Source: Brachionus plicatilis (lineage: Eukaryota > Rotifera > Eurotatoria > Ploima > Brachionidae). From it: a stretch of 64,000 nucleotides of DNA. The stretch is taken from NCBI GenBank assembly GCA_010279815.1, contig QEOQ01000439.1:586308-650307 (forward strand). The letters run 5' to 3'. How positions within the stretch are numbered: position 1 is the stretch's first letter; each line of letters begins with the position of its first letter. Below the pieces are notes generated by a model that searched no databases, had not been told where the DNA came from, and worked only from the letters and a program-made list of their open reading frames with translations. Position numbers and translations under genes: made by a program. Below are positions 12,879 to 22,917 of the stretch, piece by piece.

Positions 12879-13689
12879 GGATCTGGTCTGTTATGTGACC
12901 AACTGGGTCTTGTAATATGTGAGCTAGTGTTGTAAATAAATAGCATTTAAATTTACTTTTGAATTATTAAATTAATTTTAAATTTGAGTTTAAATTTAAA
13001 CCATTTTTTCATTTGAATTTTAAATTTAAACAAATTTCTTACTTGAATTCAATTAAAAACAATTTTTAAATTTGAGTTTTATTTTAAACCCAGAAAAAAA
13101 ATGAATTCAAATTTGAATCATTATAGAATTTAATGTTGAATATAAAAAAGAAAATATTTGTTTAAATAATATTTAGACTTATTTAAGTCAATAATGCAAT
13201 TTAATTTTTTTTTATATTTTAAATTTGAATTTAAATTGGTTTAATTTTTTGTGTTTGAATTGCAGAATGTATCCAATGTTGAAATAACATTGAAAAAGTG
13301 CGATGTTACAATTATTTTTTTCAGTTTCAAATAAAAAAAATAATCTTAAGTTAATATTGCAAGCATTTTGATATTTGAAATTAAACTCTTAAGTGATATA
13401 GAATGAGTTTAATTTTTATTTAGAAATTTGAAAAAAATATTGAAAATTTTTTTTTGACTTTTAAATAATTTATTTATTCTTTTTTTTATCTTTACCTGTA
13501 CCAACCATCAAAATAAAAATACGAAAAAATATAAAGTTAAATAAGATAAAAAAAAAGTAATTCATTTAGATTCAAATTAATATTCAATCGTTGAAAAACT
13601 CGATCTAGTGAACCATAGTTCACCGATCATGCGAACAATTCTTGTTCTCGGCTTTTGTTAACTACAGTAAGGTTACGATATCTGTATTT

Positions 13690-15350
13690 AACTATTTTTT
13701 AGTATATTTTACGTAAAATTACCATAGTAAAATTTAAGTAAATTTATTAATTTAAGTAATTTTAGTAAATTTACTATATTTTTCGTAAAATATAGTAAAA
13801 AATAGTAAAAACCAAAATGTCCAAAAAGAACCGAAATTTTGACATTTTTTAAGAATTTTTTGTTTTTTTTTGTAAGTTTTACTTTTTTTACCTTTTTTTA
13901 CGTAAATTATGGTAAATTTTAATTAAAAAGAGTAAAAATACGTAAAATAATGAAAATTTTTTTAAAAAAACTTTTACACATTTGTATCTGATTTTTTTTT
14001 ATACAAAATTTAATCGCTAATATTTATGTAACACCCCCTCCAGCAGACCCCGGTCTTCTGGGGCCTTGCTGGATCTCCATATATGTATTTTGTTTTTTGA
14101 TTAGTTTAGAAGAGAAGAAGTAGAGAAGAAAGCTTTTTTTATATTTTCCTCTCCCTCTCTCTTTTTATTTATTTAAAAGCGCACGCTATTAAATTTATAA
14201 AATTTTAAAAAACCGATAAAATATAAATGATGGTTCGACCATTCACCTTCTTTCTCATTAACGATTTTAATTACCTTAATTCAAATTGTTTATTAATTTA
14301 ATTTTAAGCTGTGTTTTTATAGTTATAAAAATTCTTACTTTTTATAAGTGATTTATTTCGGGAGTTAATGTTTTTTCAAACTCAAAACTAGCATCAAACG
14401 CATCTAAATCGCTTTCTATGTTTTTGCCCCTTATATAAACTTTTAGCTCATTCCACAAAAGCTCGATTGGGTTTAAATCCGGTGATTTTGGCGGTGATCT
14501 TACCTTTAAATTATTTTTGATTCTTGGAAACTACAAAAGATTAAGTTACCCAAAACAAATCATTTTCTGTTAAATATGAAGTACACAAGCTTGATGTATG
14601 TTTGGGGTCATTATCTTGATGCAATTTAAAAAAGTAGCTGTATTTATGAGCTCCAAATGGTAAAAATATTAGGCCAAAATTTCACAGTATAACTCAGCGT
14701 TCACATTTTCCTTAAATTTCTATTTTAAGCAAAAATATATATTTTTTATTAAAACGAAGTAAAGTTAAATAAAATTAAGTAAAAATACCGCGAATTCTGT
14801 TGCGTCTTTAAATGAAATTCCGCCCCATATATTAATCTTCGATCTATTTTTCGATGTACACGGTAAAGCTCTGGGAAATGAAGAAGGGTATCGTAAATGA
14901 TAAAGCGGTCTTTCGAATAATCTTTTAGTTTTTTCATCAACAAATATAACATCTTTAAAGTCAAAGTCTTTATGTTTTAAACCCCAAACTAGCCTCGGTA
15001 GTTTGTGCGCATCTGATAAATATGGGGCCTGGGGTAAACGGCGATAACGAAATCCTAAAAAATTAATTTTTTTTTTTTAGAATGAACTTGGATGAACTTT
15101 TAATTGCCTTTAAATTGCTTGAAAAATGACTCAATTTTTTTGTTGATTCAATTTCTTTTTATTTAATTCGCTTAAATCGTTTTTTTATTTTGAATATTTA
15201 AGTTTTATTTTTGAGTTTTTTTGAAAATAAAAAACTAAAAAAAAAACAAAAAATTTTTAAAAAATGTCAAAATTTCTGTTTTTTTTGGACATTTTGGTTT
15301 TTACTATTTTTTACTATATTTTACGAAAAATATAGTAAATTTACGTAAAA
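13690..15350 (-). mobile_element. Tc1-like DNA transposon with inverted ends
   Basis: Arms containing the phrase AATATAGTAAA, followed by a tract reading CCAAAATGTCC, occur at about 13,755-13,852. They recur inverted at about 15,258-15,350. The arms enclose a degraded Tc1 transposase read on the minus strand. Exact termini and a TA target duplication could not be fixed because the ends are AT-rich. Confidence 0.6.
14380..15060 (-). pseudogene. Tc1/mariner-type DDE transposase relic
   Basis: Minus-strand translation in changing frames gives the three DDE-domain landmarks in the right order. First comes VIFVDEKTK with the first Asp (near 14,945), followed by a WGGISF-like block. Then HQDNDPKHTS with the second Asp (near 14,605), and SPDLNPIELLWNELK with the catalytic Glu (near 14,460). 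Frame changes and stops between blocks show it is inactive. The N-terminal helix-turn-helix part is not recognisable. Confidence 0.8.
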
Positions 15351-15668
15351 AAAAATTTCATATAAATACAAGAAAAAACATATTTTCTAAGAAATTTTTC
15401 TAAATTCGTATTACTGGTACTTAACAATTTTTACAAATCCATTTAAAACCTTTTCCCATACACAAGGACCAAATGTAAATTTTTACATGTGTCAGAAGTA
15501 AAGCTCGATTTTCTCCGTAATGGAAACAAATCGAGCTTCATAAATTCTTGACCACATGGCTTTGAGAGGAACATTTTGGCAATTAACTCCTTTTGCCTAA
15601 AAGATATCTACTTTTTTTCGTTTTTGTAAACGACTTGCCATTTATGTTAAAGAATCGTAGTATAAAAA

Positions 15669-15960
15669 TGTTTGCTGATGACACGACAATTAGTCACTCA
15701 GAAACAGTTCTTAAAAAACTTAAATAAAGACATTGAAAACCTAAGTAATTGGTGTTTTTATAACAAAATTTATATTGATTGGACTAAAACATTTTGTATG
15801 ATCATTTTCCATAAAAAGATCAAAATTCCGGATAAAATAAATTTATACAAGTTGTTACTGATAAAATTCTTTTAGGTTTTGAAATAGATCAGGAAATAAA
15901 TTTTTCAAAACTTGCTTGTAATATTTCTTTAATTGTATTACTTTAAAAAAGCAAAATTCA
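15669..15960 (+). pseudogene. LINE reverse-transcriptase fragment (FADD box)
   Basis: The plus strand reads MFADDTTISHS, the catalytic FADD box of non-LTR reverse transcriptases. After a one-base frame change it continues with NLSNWCFYNKIYIDWTKT, which is typical palm-domain sequence. The fragment is short and frameshifted. Confidence 0.7.
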
Positions 15961-16386
15961 AAAAGTCAAAGTCATCTTTTACTTGGAAAAAGAAATATTA
16001 AATAAAGAATGCAAAAAGAAAGAAATAAAGAATGCAAAATCACCATCAAAAAATCATGTTTTTTAAAATATCGAATTATTTAAGTTTTGTTGGCCCATCA
16101 AAATATTTTGGTGATCAATAAAATTATAAAATTTTGGTATCTTAGGTCACCTAATATGTGACCCAAAATAATCCCCGGTAACCAAACTGGTCATGAGTCA
16201 TCAGGTCACATATTACATGACCCAATTGGTCACATAACAGGCCAGACCCAAAATTTTATCTTACATTTATTAATTTTTGTGACTTAATATTTATGTCAGT
16301 ATTAAATTAAATTTTTTTTCACTTTTTAAATTTTTTATTAAAAATTTTAATAAAAAAATGCAAAAATTACATTTTTTAAGTCATTT

Positions 16387-19300
16387 CTATTTTTTGAATT
16401 TCTTATTTTCTATCAATTTGGCAACTACTAAAATTAAAAATACAACAGGCTCAAATAATGTGAGTATAGAGCAGCCCAAAAACAAGCCAAGAAAACCTCC
16501 TTTGAAAAAAAATATTTAGAAATGAAATGAACAAATTTTTCAAAATAAATACCTATTGATGAGAATAAATCCTCGACATTTATTAATGGACTCTCTTGAA
16601 CAAATGTCGACGTTAAATCTTGATAAAAAACATTGACCATCAGTGTACTTTTTTTAAATTTACCAAAAGTCATATTGCTGATATTTTCAAATTTTTCTAT
16701 CACATTTGGCTGATCTTTGATTATTGAATAATAATATTCACTCGGATAGTCCGAATAAGACACTTCAGTGGCATATTCCAGTGTATCACAGCTTGTGGGA
16801 CAATTATCACTGCACAATTTAGATAAGTCCCCCGAATCGAACATATTTCTGACCCTGTCAACACAATGCAACTCTAGATTGGACTTACAAAATGTCTGAT
16901 TCCATTCCAAGCTTGTTATTTGAGGATCATTACAATTGCATTCGGGATAAATGAATTCAACTTGTAAACAAAATTCAAAACACTTTTTTTTTGAATAAAC
17001 ACCACTTCTAACAGTCCGCTTATAATATTCAGAATCATCATCAGAATATGAGGATGTATCTTTTCGACATTTGTTGTAAGGCTCAGGAAGTTTTTGATAA
17101 AAAGTTCGCTTGATGCCGATCTCTGCCAAATTGCCAACAGACAACTTCATGCCCTCATGGTTTACAACTGGATTAACACTGTTGTTATGCACTGCCAAGT
17201 AAATGCCCCTTTTTTCAATAAAAGTGTCTTCGATTCCCGCAAGTCCAATGAAAATTTCTAGCATAAGTCCACTTCCGGGTCCAGTTCTGCTTGTTTTTTT
17301 GACTGTAGTTGTTTCATTTTGTTTTTTGTTGAATGTAAAACATTTTGAATAATCGTAATTATAAAAAGAGTCAAAGTCCTGTGAACCACATATTTGACCA
17401 TTGTAATAACAACTTATCACCAAATCTTCAAATGAATACTCCATATTTAAAGATGTTCTAAATTTGACCAAGTCATCAAGAAGATTGGCATACAATAATT
17501 TGATTTGTTGCTGAACTTGATAGATAGCTGGTGATTCTTTGGTAGGCTTTATTTTTTCACTAAAGTTGTTTCTGGACAAAATGGCATTAAAGTACTCAAT
17601 TATGAGCGGGTCACTTTTATCAAATGCGTTTAGGTTACAAAAGGAAACAGCGGGAAAGTCATCGAAATATTTTTCTTGAATGCTCAGTTTTATTGAAAAA
17701 TCATACTTGTAATAACTTGATATTGTCAAATAGATTACTAAAAAAATTAAGTTGGATTAAATTAATTTTACTTTTAGAAAATTTTTTTCGATAATATCGG
17801 CACTGTGAAGGACGTGTGACATAATATCGAAAAAAAAAATCTCGAAAGGTGAAAATCTCGAAAAGTGAAAATCGCGAATGTCATAAAAATAAAAAAACAT
17901 CGAAAAAAAAATCTCGACAAGTTAAATCTCGAAAATTATAATTTGAAAAATCTCGAAAATAATAATTTGAAATATAACGTTGAGTCCTTGCACTCTCGCA
18001 TAAAATCAGATGCTAGGAATAATTTGACAATCAACAAGATTGTTGAACTATCTAGATTGGAGCAAAGTAACATGGAGGCTGATCTAATTCAAGTTCTAAG
18101 TTGTGAAACTATTTATTTATTTAATTAAAGTTTAAGTCCCATGGACAAATTGAAATAAAAATTAATAGAAAATCCATTTAAAAATCCATTAAACAATTAA
18201 GTAAAAGATTAAGTTTGTTATATACAAAAAAATGATTAAGATTATATCTAGTCAATCAAGAATTCAAAAAAAAAAAGGATAGATGTATCAAACAACTAGT
18301 CACTAATTATCAAAAAGATCGGATTGATTTATTCATTGATGGGATGTGTGAAGCATTAAAAATTAATTGATAAGACTTTTTTTTTCGAGATTTTTTTATT
18401 CGAGAATAAACACTAATTAACTTTTCGAGATTTTTACCTTTCGAGATTTTCACTTTTCGAGATTTTTTTTTTTCGAGATTATGTCCGTTCCCCCACTGTG
18501 AAATTTGGTTCAAAAAACAAAATATTAAAAATTAAGTTCACAAGTACCAAAATATAATCTGTAAATTTTAGCAACTGATACATCCTTTGTAACACCAGTA
18601 GGGCTAATAGACCGGTTCCAATTTTAAAGCCGGTTTTGAAACAAGTTTCCAAATAAAACCTGTTATAGGGCTGATTTACTAAGTTTTTAAGCATTACTCT
18701 ACTTGTCGATAGATATGATATTATAATGGTTAATTAATATGGTTTAATTTTTTGTGTTTGAATTACAAAATGTATCCAATGTTGAAATAAGATTGAAAAA
18801 GTGCGATATTTCAAATATTTTTTTCATTTTCAAATAAAAAATAATTTAAAATTATGGCATACAATTATCGTTCACCAATGATATTTTTTTTATTCACCAA
18901 AAAAATATAATCTAAGGCGAAACTCGATTACCAAAATTTAACACCTAATTCGTGTATTTTGCCGCAAATTTATTCTTAATTGACACCAAAAAATCAAACC
19001 ACCAATTCAAAATAGGTTTCTAAACCAAATTAATATTAATTTAACCAAATTAATTTATACTTCACCAATTCAATTTTTTATTCCCCAAAAATATTATAAA
19101 TAGTATTTTTCATAATTTACCGCAAATTTTTAAAAAATCAATTGAAACTTAATCGATACGATGGCAACAGCTTTCAAGATAACACAGTATCGTCATTAAA
19201 TGAAAACGTACTTGTTTATTTATTTAAAGTTTATCAAGATACTTGTGATGATGTAGATACGGATATTGAATCTGAAACATTGCAGAGAAAAAGGAAAAGA

Positions 19301-21231
19301 AGCAAATGTCGTAATTGTGATTGGGATGAATTCGAGGATTACAAAAAGCACGAACCTTTACTGTCATAGTGCCAGATTAAGTCGATTTCAAGAATGGAAA
19401 ATGTTCATGTAGATGGTACATCAAGAATAACATTTGCAAGCACTTGATTGGTATATCAAAAATTCCAAATATTCCTGGATGTGAAATACCATTATCAGCG
19501 AAAAATATTCCTATCGGCAAAAAAAGAAAACCTGGAAGACCTGCAAAGGCAAAACAAGCTTTGATAGTTCAGTAATTATTTTTGGTTTGATTTGTATTAT
19601 TATTGGTGATAAAAACTATTATTTTGGTTGAAATAAATATTTTTTTGGTTTAAACTAATTAATAAATTTGGTGAAAAAAAAATATTTTTTTTGGTGAAAT
19701 AAAATTGTTTTGGTGAAAAATATATTTATTTGGTTCATTTTTTATTATTCTTTTGGTGATTTATTTTGGTGAAGTATTTAATAATTATTTGGTGAAGTAG
19801 AAATTTAGTGCCTTAAGTTATTATTGCAAACATTAAAAACTTGTTTTTTTTATAAATTATGACTTGTGATATGATGATCCTTAAGATAATAATTGTAGTT
19901 TAAAAAACTATCTAAGCTCCGTTTTGCATTTTTTTTAATTTGAGCATTTGTTAAATCGCGTCAAACGAACTTCAATTATCACTAAAGTAAAGTTTTTAAA
20001 AAAAAAAAAAGTTTTTTGGACCTAGTCGGTTAGGTGAACTATGGTTCATCTATTACTGGAACAATTTTTGTTCTCAGGTTTTATGAACCATTAGTTCACC
20101 TAAACTAAAAATTGTTCACCTAATATTGAAGTTTTTCACCTAATTTGACATTTGATCACTTAATTCTATTTTGACTCACCTTTACGTGAACAAAAAAAAA
20201 TAGGTGAACTTATAGTTCACTAATCCCGAGAACAAGAACAAGAATGGTTCATGAATCCGACTAGACTAAATTTTTCAACGATTGAATATTAAGAAAAAAC
20301 TAAATAAATTATCTTTTTTTTTCTTTTAATTATTTTTTATATTATTTTATCTTATTTAACTTTATTTTTAATTTTTTTGTTTTTTATATTTTTATTCTGA
20401 AGGTTGATAGAGGTACAGATAAATAAGTAAATTATTTAAAAGTCAAAAAAAAATTTTCAATATTTTTTTCAAATTTCCAAATAAAAATTAAACTCATTCT
20501 ATATCACTTTTTTTTTTTCTTTAAAAACTTTTACTTTAGTGATAATTGAAGTTCGTTTGATGCGATTTAACAAATGCTCAATTGATAAACGAAAAAAACG
20601 GCGTTTTTTTTGGTCAAAAAATTCACAATAAAAATTTAACCAAAATATTGTAATTTTTTTAAGATTAAATATTTTTCAAATTTTTTTTTCACAACTATAT
20701 ATATTTTATTTTAAAAATAAATGTTCTTTGAATTAAAACTTTTTTCAATTAAAACAAATATATAAAAAAAAACCGCTTTGAAATTTGTTTATAAGCCGCT
20801 TCTATCTTGAAATCAGTTCTGTAAACCGGTTCTATTTTTAAACGGTTTCTGTAAACCGGCTTTATTTTGAAACTATTTTTAGCCCTTACCACCAGTTACT
20901 GATTCTGCAAAACTTAGAAAATTTTTAATTTGGGATATTAAATATTTTCTAAGTTTTATTATATATATTATATAAAATTATTAATTAATTTATCAGACTA
21001 CTTGGTTTTATATTTTTAATTTAATTCATAAAATAAAAAATTACCGAAAATTGTTATGGATATGCCGGCAAGGAACAAAAAACCCCATAAGATTCGTATT
21101 CCAATCATTTCATCACTAAATGCATGCGACAAAGCATGAGCAGTCGAATTCGCGCATTTTTTTTTAAAAAAATCAGCGAAAATCGAACTTTTGTTTTTAT
21201 CTTTTCTTTCATCAGAATAAATTTCGGACAT
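16387..21231 (-). CDS. DEG/ENaC (amiloride-sensitive sodium channel) family protein, three exons
   Basis: Trimeric cation channel subunit with two membrane segments and a large Cys-rich ectodomain. Exons: 21,231-21,045, 17,737-16,553 and 16,499-16,387, giving 494 aa. TM1 spans ~43-66 and is split by intron 1. The ectodomain has FDDFPAVSFCNLNAF, the GSGLMLEIFIG block and a Cys cluster (CFEFCLQVEFIYPECNC). TM2 contains GLFLGCS, whose G466-C-S468 fits the GxS selectivity filter. The usual N-terminal gating HG is HA here (H32-A33). The start is the first in-frame ATG; a GTG lies upstream after a stop. The last exon (113 bp) is separated by a 53-bp intron. Intron 1 (3.3 kb) is filled with transposons. 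The gating stimulus (peptide, acid or mechanical) is unknown. Confidence 0.9.
17810..18493. mobile_element. 684-bp MULE-like element with a perfect 9-bp target duplication
   Basis: CACTGTGAA flanks both sides (17,801-17,809 and 18,494-18,502). The ends are inverted (GGACGTGTGACATAAT and ATTATGTCCGTTCCCC). Subterminal zones are built from repeated TCTCGAAA/TTTCGAGA units pointing inward. A 9-bp duplication is typical of Mutator-like elements. A short coding remnant inside (about 17,980-18,128, plus) reads SRIKSDARNNLTINKIVELS. It is nested in intron 1 of the DEG/ENaC gene. Confidence 0.85.
18745..18850. repeat. Dispersed repeat shared with 13,245-13,370
   Basis: Both places contain AATGTATCCAATGTTGAAAT followed by GATTGAAAAAGTGCGAT-like or CATTGAAAAAGTGCGAT-like sequence. 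The homology breaks at about 18,850 and resumes at about 19,808 (CCTTAAGTTATTATTGCAAAC). The intervening DNA is therefore a later insertion. Confidence 0.65.
18855..19808 (+). mobile_element. MULE-type element with CACCAA/TTGGTG subterminal repeats and a SWIM zinc-finger relic
   Basis: The left zone carries many TTCACCAA/CACCAAA units; the right zone carries many inverse TTTGGTGA units. Inside, plus strand, 19,142-19,369 is an open frame with an RKRKRSKCRNCDWDEFED stretch. After a frame change, 19,395-19,575 reads CSCRWYIKNNICKHLIGI, a SWIM-type CxC...CxH finger, and then a GRPAKAK AT-hook-like tail. SWIM fingers are known from MULE transposases, so this is a truncated MULE. It interrupts an older repeat. 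Confidence 0.7.
19940..20582. mobile_element. Foldback element with ~65-bp inverted ends
   Basis: TGAGCATTTGTTAAATCG and the following ~45 bases at 19,941-20,005 recur inverted at 20,521-20,582. Nested inside is a second palindromic unit (20,022-20,264) with CTAGTCGG at the left and CCGACTAG at the right. That unit is rich in GGTGAAC/GTTCACC motifs. Part of this nested unit and its flank also occurs at about 13,440-13,660 in the opposite orientation. Confidence 0.65.
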
Positions 21232-21639
21232 GTCTAAGAATTTTTTGACAGCCACTTTTCAATCTACATATTATTAAAAAATTTCAATTTTAAATTCAAT
21301 TTTTTGTAGGAAATAAATAGAAAGTTTTTAAAAAGCTTTAATATTTTTTAATTAAAGTTCTATCTTTAAAATTTATCTGCTTTCCTGTTTTCGCTTTAAA
21401 AAACCGATATCAAATTATCAAGGTTTTCTTTGAAGGAAATTTACTTAAAATTCAATAAAAACTAAATTTTTTAATTTTCGAAAAAAAACAGCCATTTATT
21501 TTAAAGCAAACTAATACTAAGGCTTTTTGAACATTTTATTTTCTTTAAATTTTAAATGTTATTAAGGATTTATCAATATAAATTTTTTTGAATCTATGCA
21601 TAATAATAAAAATTGTAGTTAGGTTCAGTCTTCTAAGTA

Positions 21640-21795
21640 GCATCATCCTCTGAATCTTTCTGGCAGGTCATTAATATAAATAACAAAGAGCAGTAAACCA
21701 AGTACGGAACCTTCAGGAACCCTACTTGTTACATCAAGCAAGTCAGATTTTGAGTGAACAAGCACCACTCGTTGTTTTCTTTCAAGGTTAAATAT
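21640..21795 (-). pseudogene. LINE reverse-transcriptase fragment
   Basis: The minus strand reads VPEGSVLGLLLFVIYINDLP, the conserved non-LTR reverse-transcriptase block (usually GVPQGSVLGPLLF). It is preceded by QRVVLVHSKSDLLDVTSR. Only ~45 residues survive. The remaining sequence between 21,260 and 22,570 shows no other recognisable feature. Confidence 0.8.
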
Positions 21796-22577
21796 TTGAA
21801 TATTTTTAAGTAAATAAAATTAATAAAAAAAATTTTAGAAAAATTATTTAACGCCTTTATTTATTTATCCTTATTAAAAAAAAACGACTAAATTTTAAAG
21901 ATTTTTTCAAATTTAATTGCTAAATTTAAACCAAACATCACCTTAATAAATTTAGTTTTGTGACCAATAATAAATTGGTCATAACATGATCAATAAAAAA
22001 TAAAATGATCAATAAAAAATAGAGATTATATTAAGACTGTGTTTTTTGTGACAGAATTTACATTCAAAAACAAATCAAGTAAATATTTAACAAATAAGAA
22101 AAAAAATTATTAACATTTATTTTTTAAAAAAAATTTTTTAACTTAAGCAAAAAGCAAAAAGTTAAAAAAATCTCTTTACTATTGTTTTTAATCAAAATTC
22201 GAACATTGATAGAAACAGTTGAATATGTTCAATATAAGTCTTTTTGATATCTTTTCCTTAATTAATAAAACTTTTTTTTGATTTTAATGCTAAAAATTTT
22301 CAAAATTATCAATTTATTTTTAAATTTTTAGAAATTTTTTGCTTTTCTTTAATTTTTTTGCTCTATATTCATCATCACTTCAATTAATGTAAGCTTTTGT
22401 CTTTATTTTAACTTTTTATTAAATTATAATTATCTTTATATATTTGTAAATTTTAGAAAAACTATCTCTAAATGATAGATAGATATCCTATATAATAGAA
22501 CTATTGTACAAATTTAACTTTGCACTCTTTTCTTTTAATTTTTATAGCGCTCACACGCTATAAAATTTAGAATTCAA

Positions 22578-22810
22578 TTAATTCAAAATAAAAAATAAAG
22601 ACAAAAATTTTGATTTACAATTTAAAAATTTTTTTCAGTAAAGCAAGTTAAGTTTAAAAAAAATTTGACAGCAGTGGGATTTGAACCCACGCCAGTATAC
22701 ACTGACCAGAACACGCATTTTAAGCTATGTTTCAAACTTGAGTCTGGCGCCTTAGACCACTCGGCCATACTGTCTTAGTACTAAACTTCTTTGAAATAGT
22801 TTAAAAAAAC
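22578..22810. repeat. Duplicated block containing tRNA-Leu, copy 1
   Basis: The tRNA and ~90 bp on its 3' side plus ~35 bp on its 5' side are nearly identical to 39,271-39,502, in the same orientation. This indicates a segmental duplication rather than two ancient tRNA genes. Confidence 0.8.
22667..22774 (-). tRNA. tRNA-Leu (anticodon CAA) with a 25-nt intron
   Basis: The reverse complement begins GACAGTATGG and ends CACTGCTGTC. The acceptor stem pairs over 7 bp with one T-G wobble. The D arm contains GGCCGAGTGGTCTAAGGCG (A box), the T arm GGTTCGAATCC (B box), and there is a long class-II variable arm. The anticodon CAA is at 22,740-22,738. A 25-nt intron (22,736-22,712) follows base 37, the canonical eukaryotic position and the usual arrangement for tRNA-Leu(CAA). 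Mature length is 83 nt without CCA. Confidence 0.97.
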
Positions 22811-22917
22811 AATTATTCAAAAAAGCACACTTAAAATTAAAACTATAAAATTTAAAATTTTGTGCGCCATTTTTTTAAAATCATAACTCACATGTTTTCA
22901 TTTAATTTTTACTAAAA

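Larger units (their letters stand above)
12879..16249. mobile_element. ~3.4-kb composite element bounded by inverted GGxTCTGG ends
   Basis: The left end GGATCTGGTCTGTTATGTG is matched by the inverted right end GGGTCTGGCCTGTTATGTG, and the homology continues ~50 bp inward. Both flanks read AAATTTTA, a possible 8-bp target duplication in low-complexity sequence. Inside are a Tc1-like element (~13,690-15,350), a reverse-transcriptase fragment (15,669-15,900) and a segment at 13,250-13,370 repeated at 18,745-18,850. Confidence 0.55.

Noticed and set aside
18479..18694. Minus-strand open frame considered as a middle exon of the DEG/ENaC gene
   Set aside because: Joining exon 1 (ending 21,045) directly to 17,737 preserves the frame and gives a normal TM1. 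The frame here is made of repeat sequence with GGTTT/AAACC motifs also present near 20,800.
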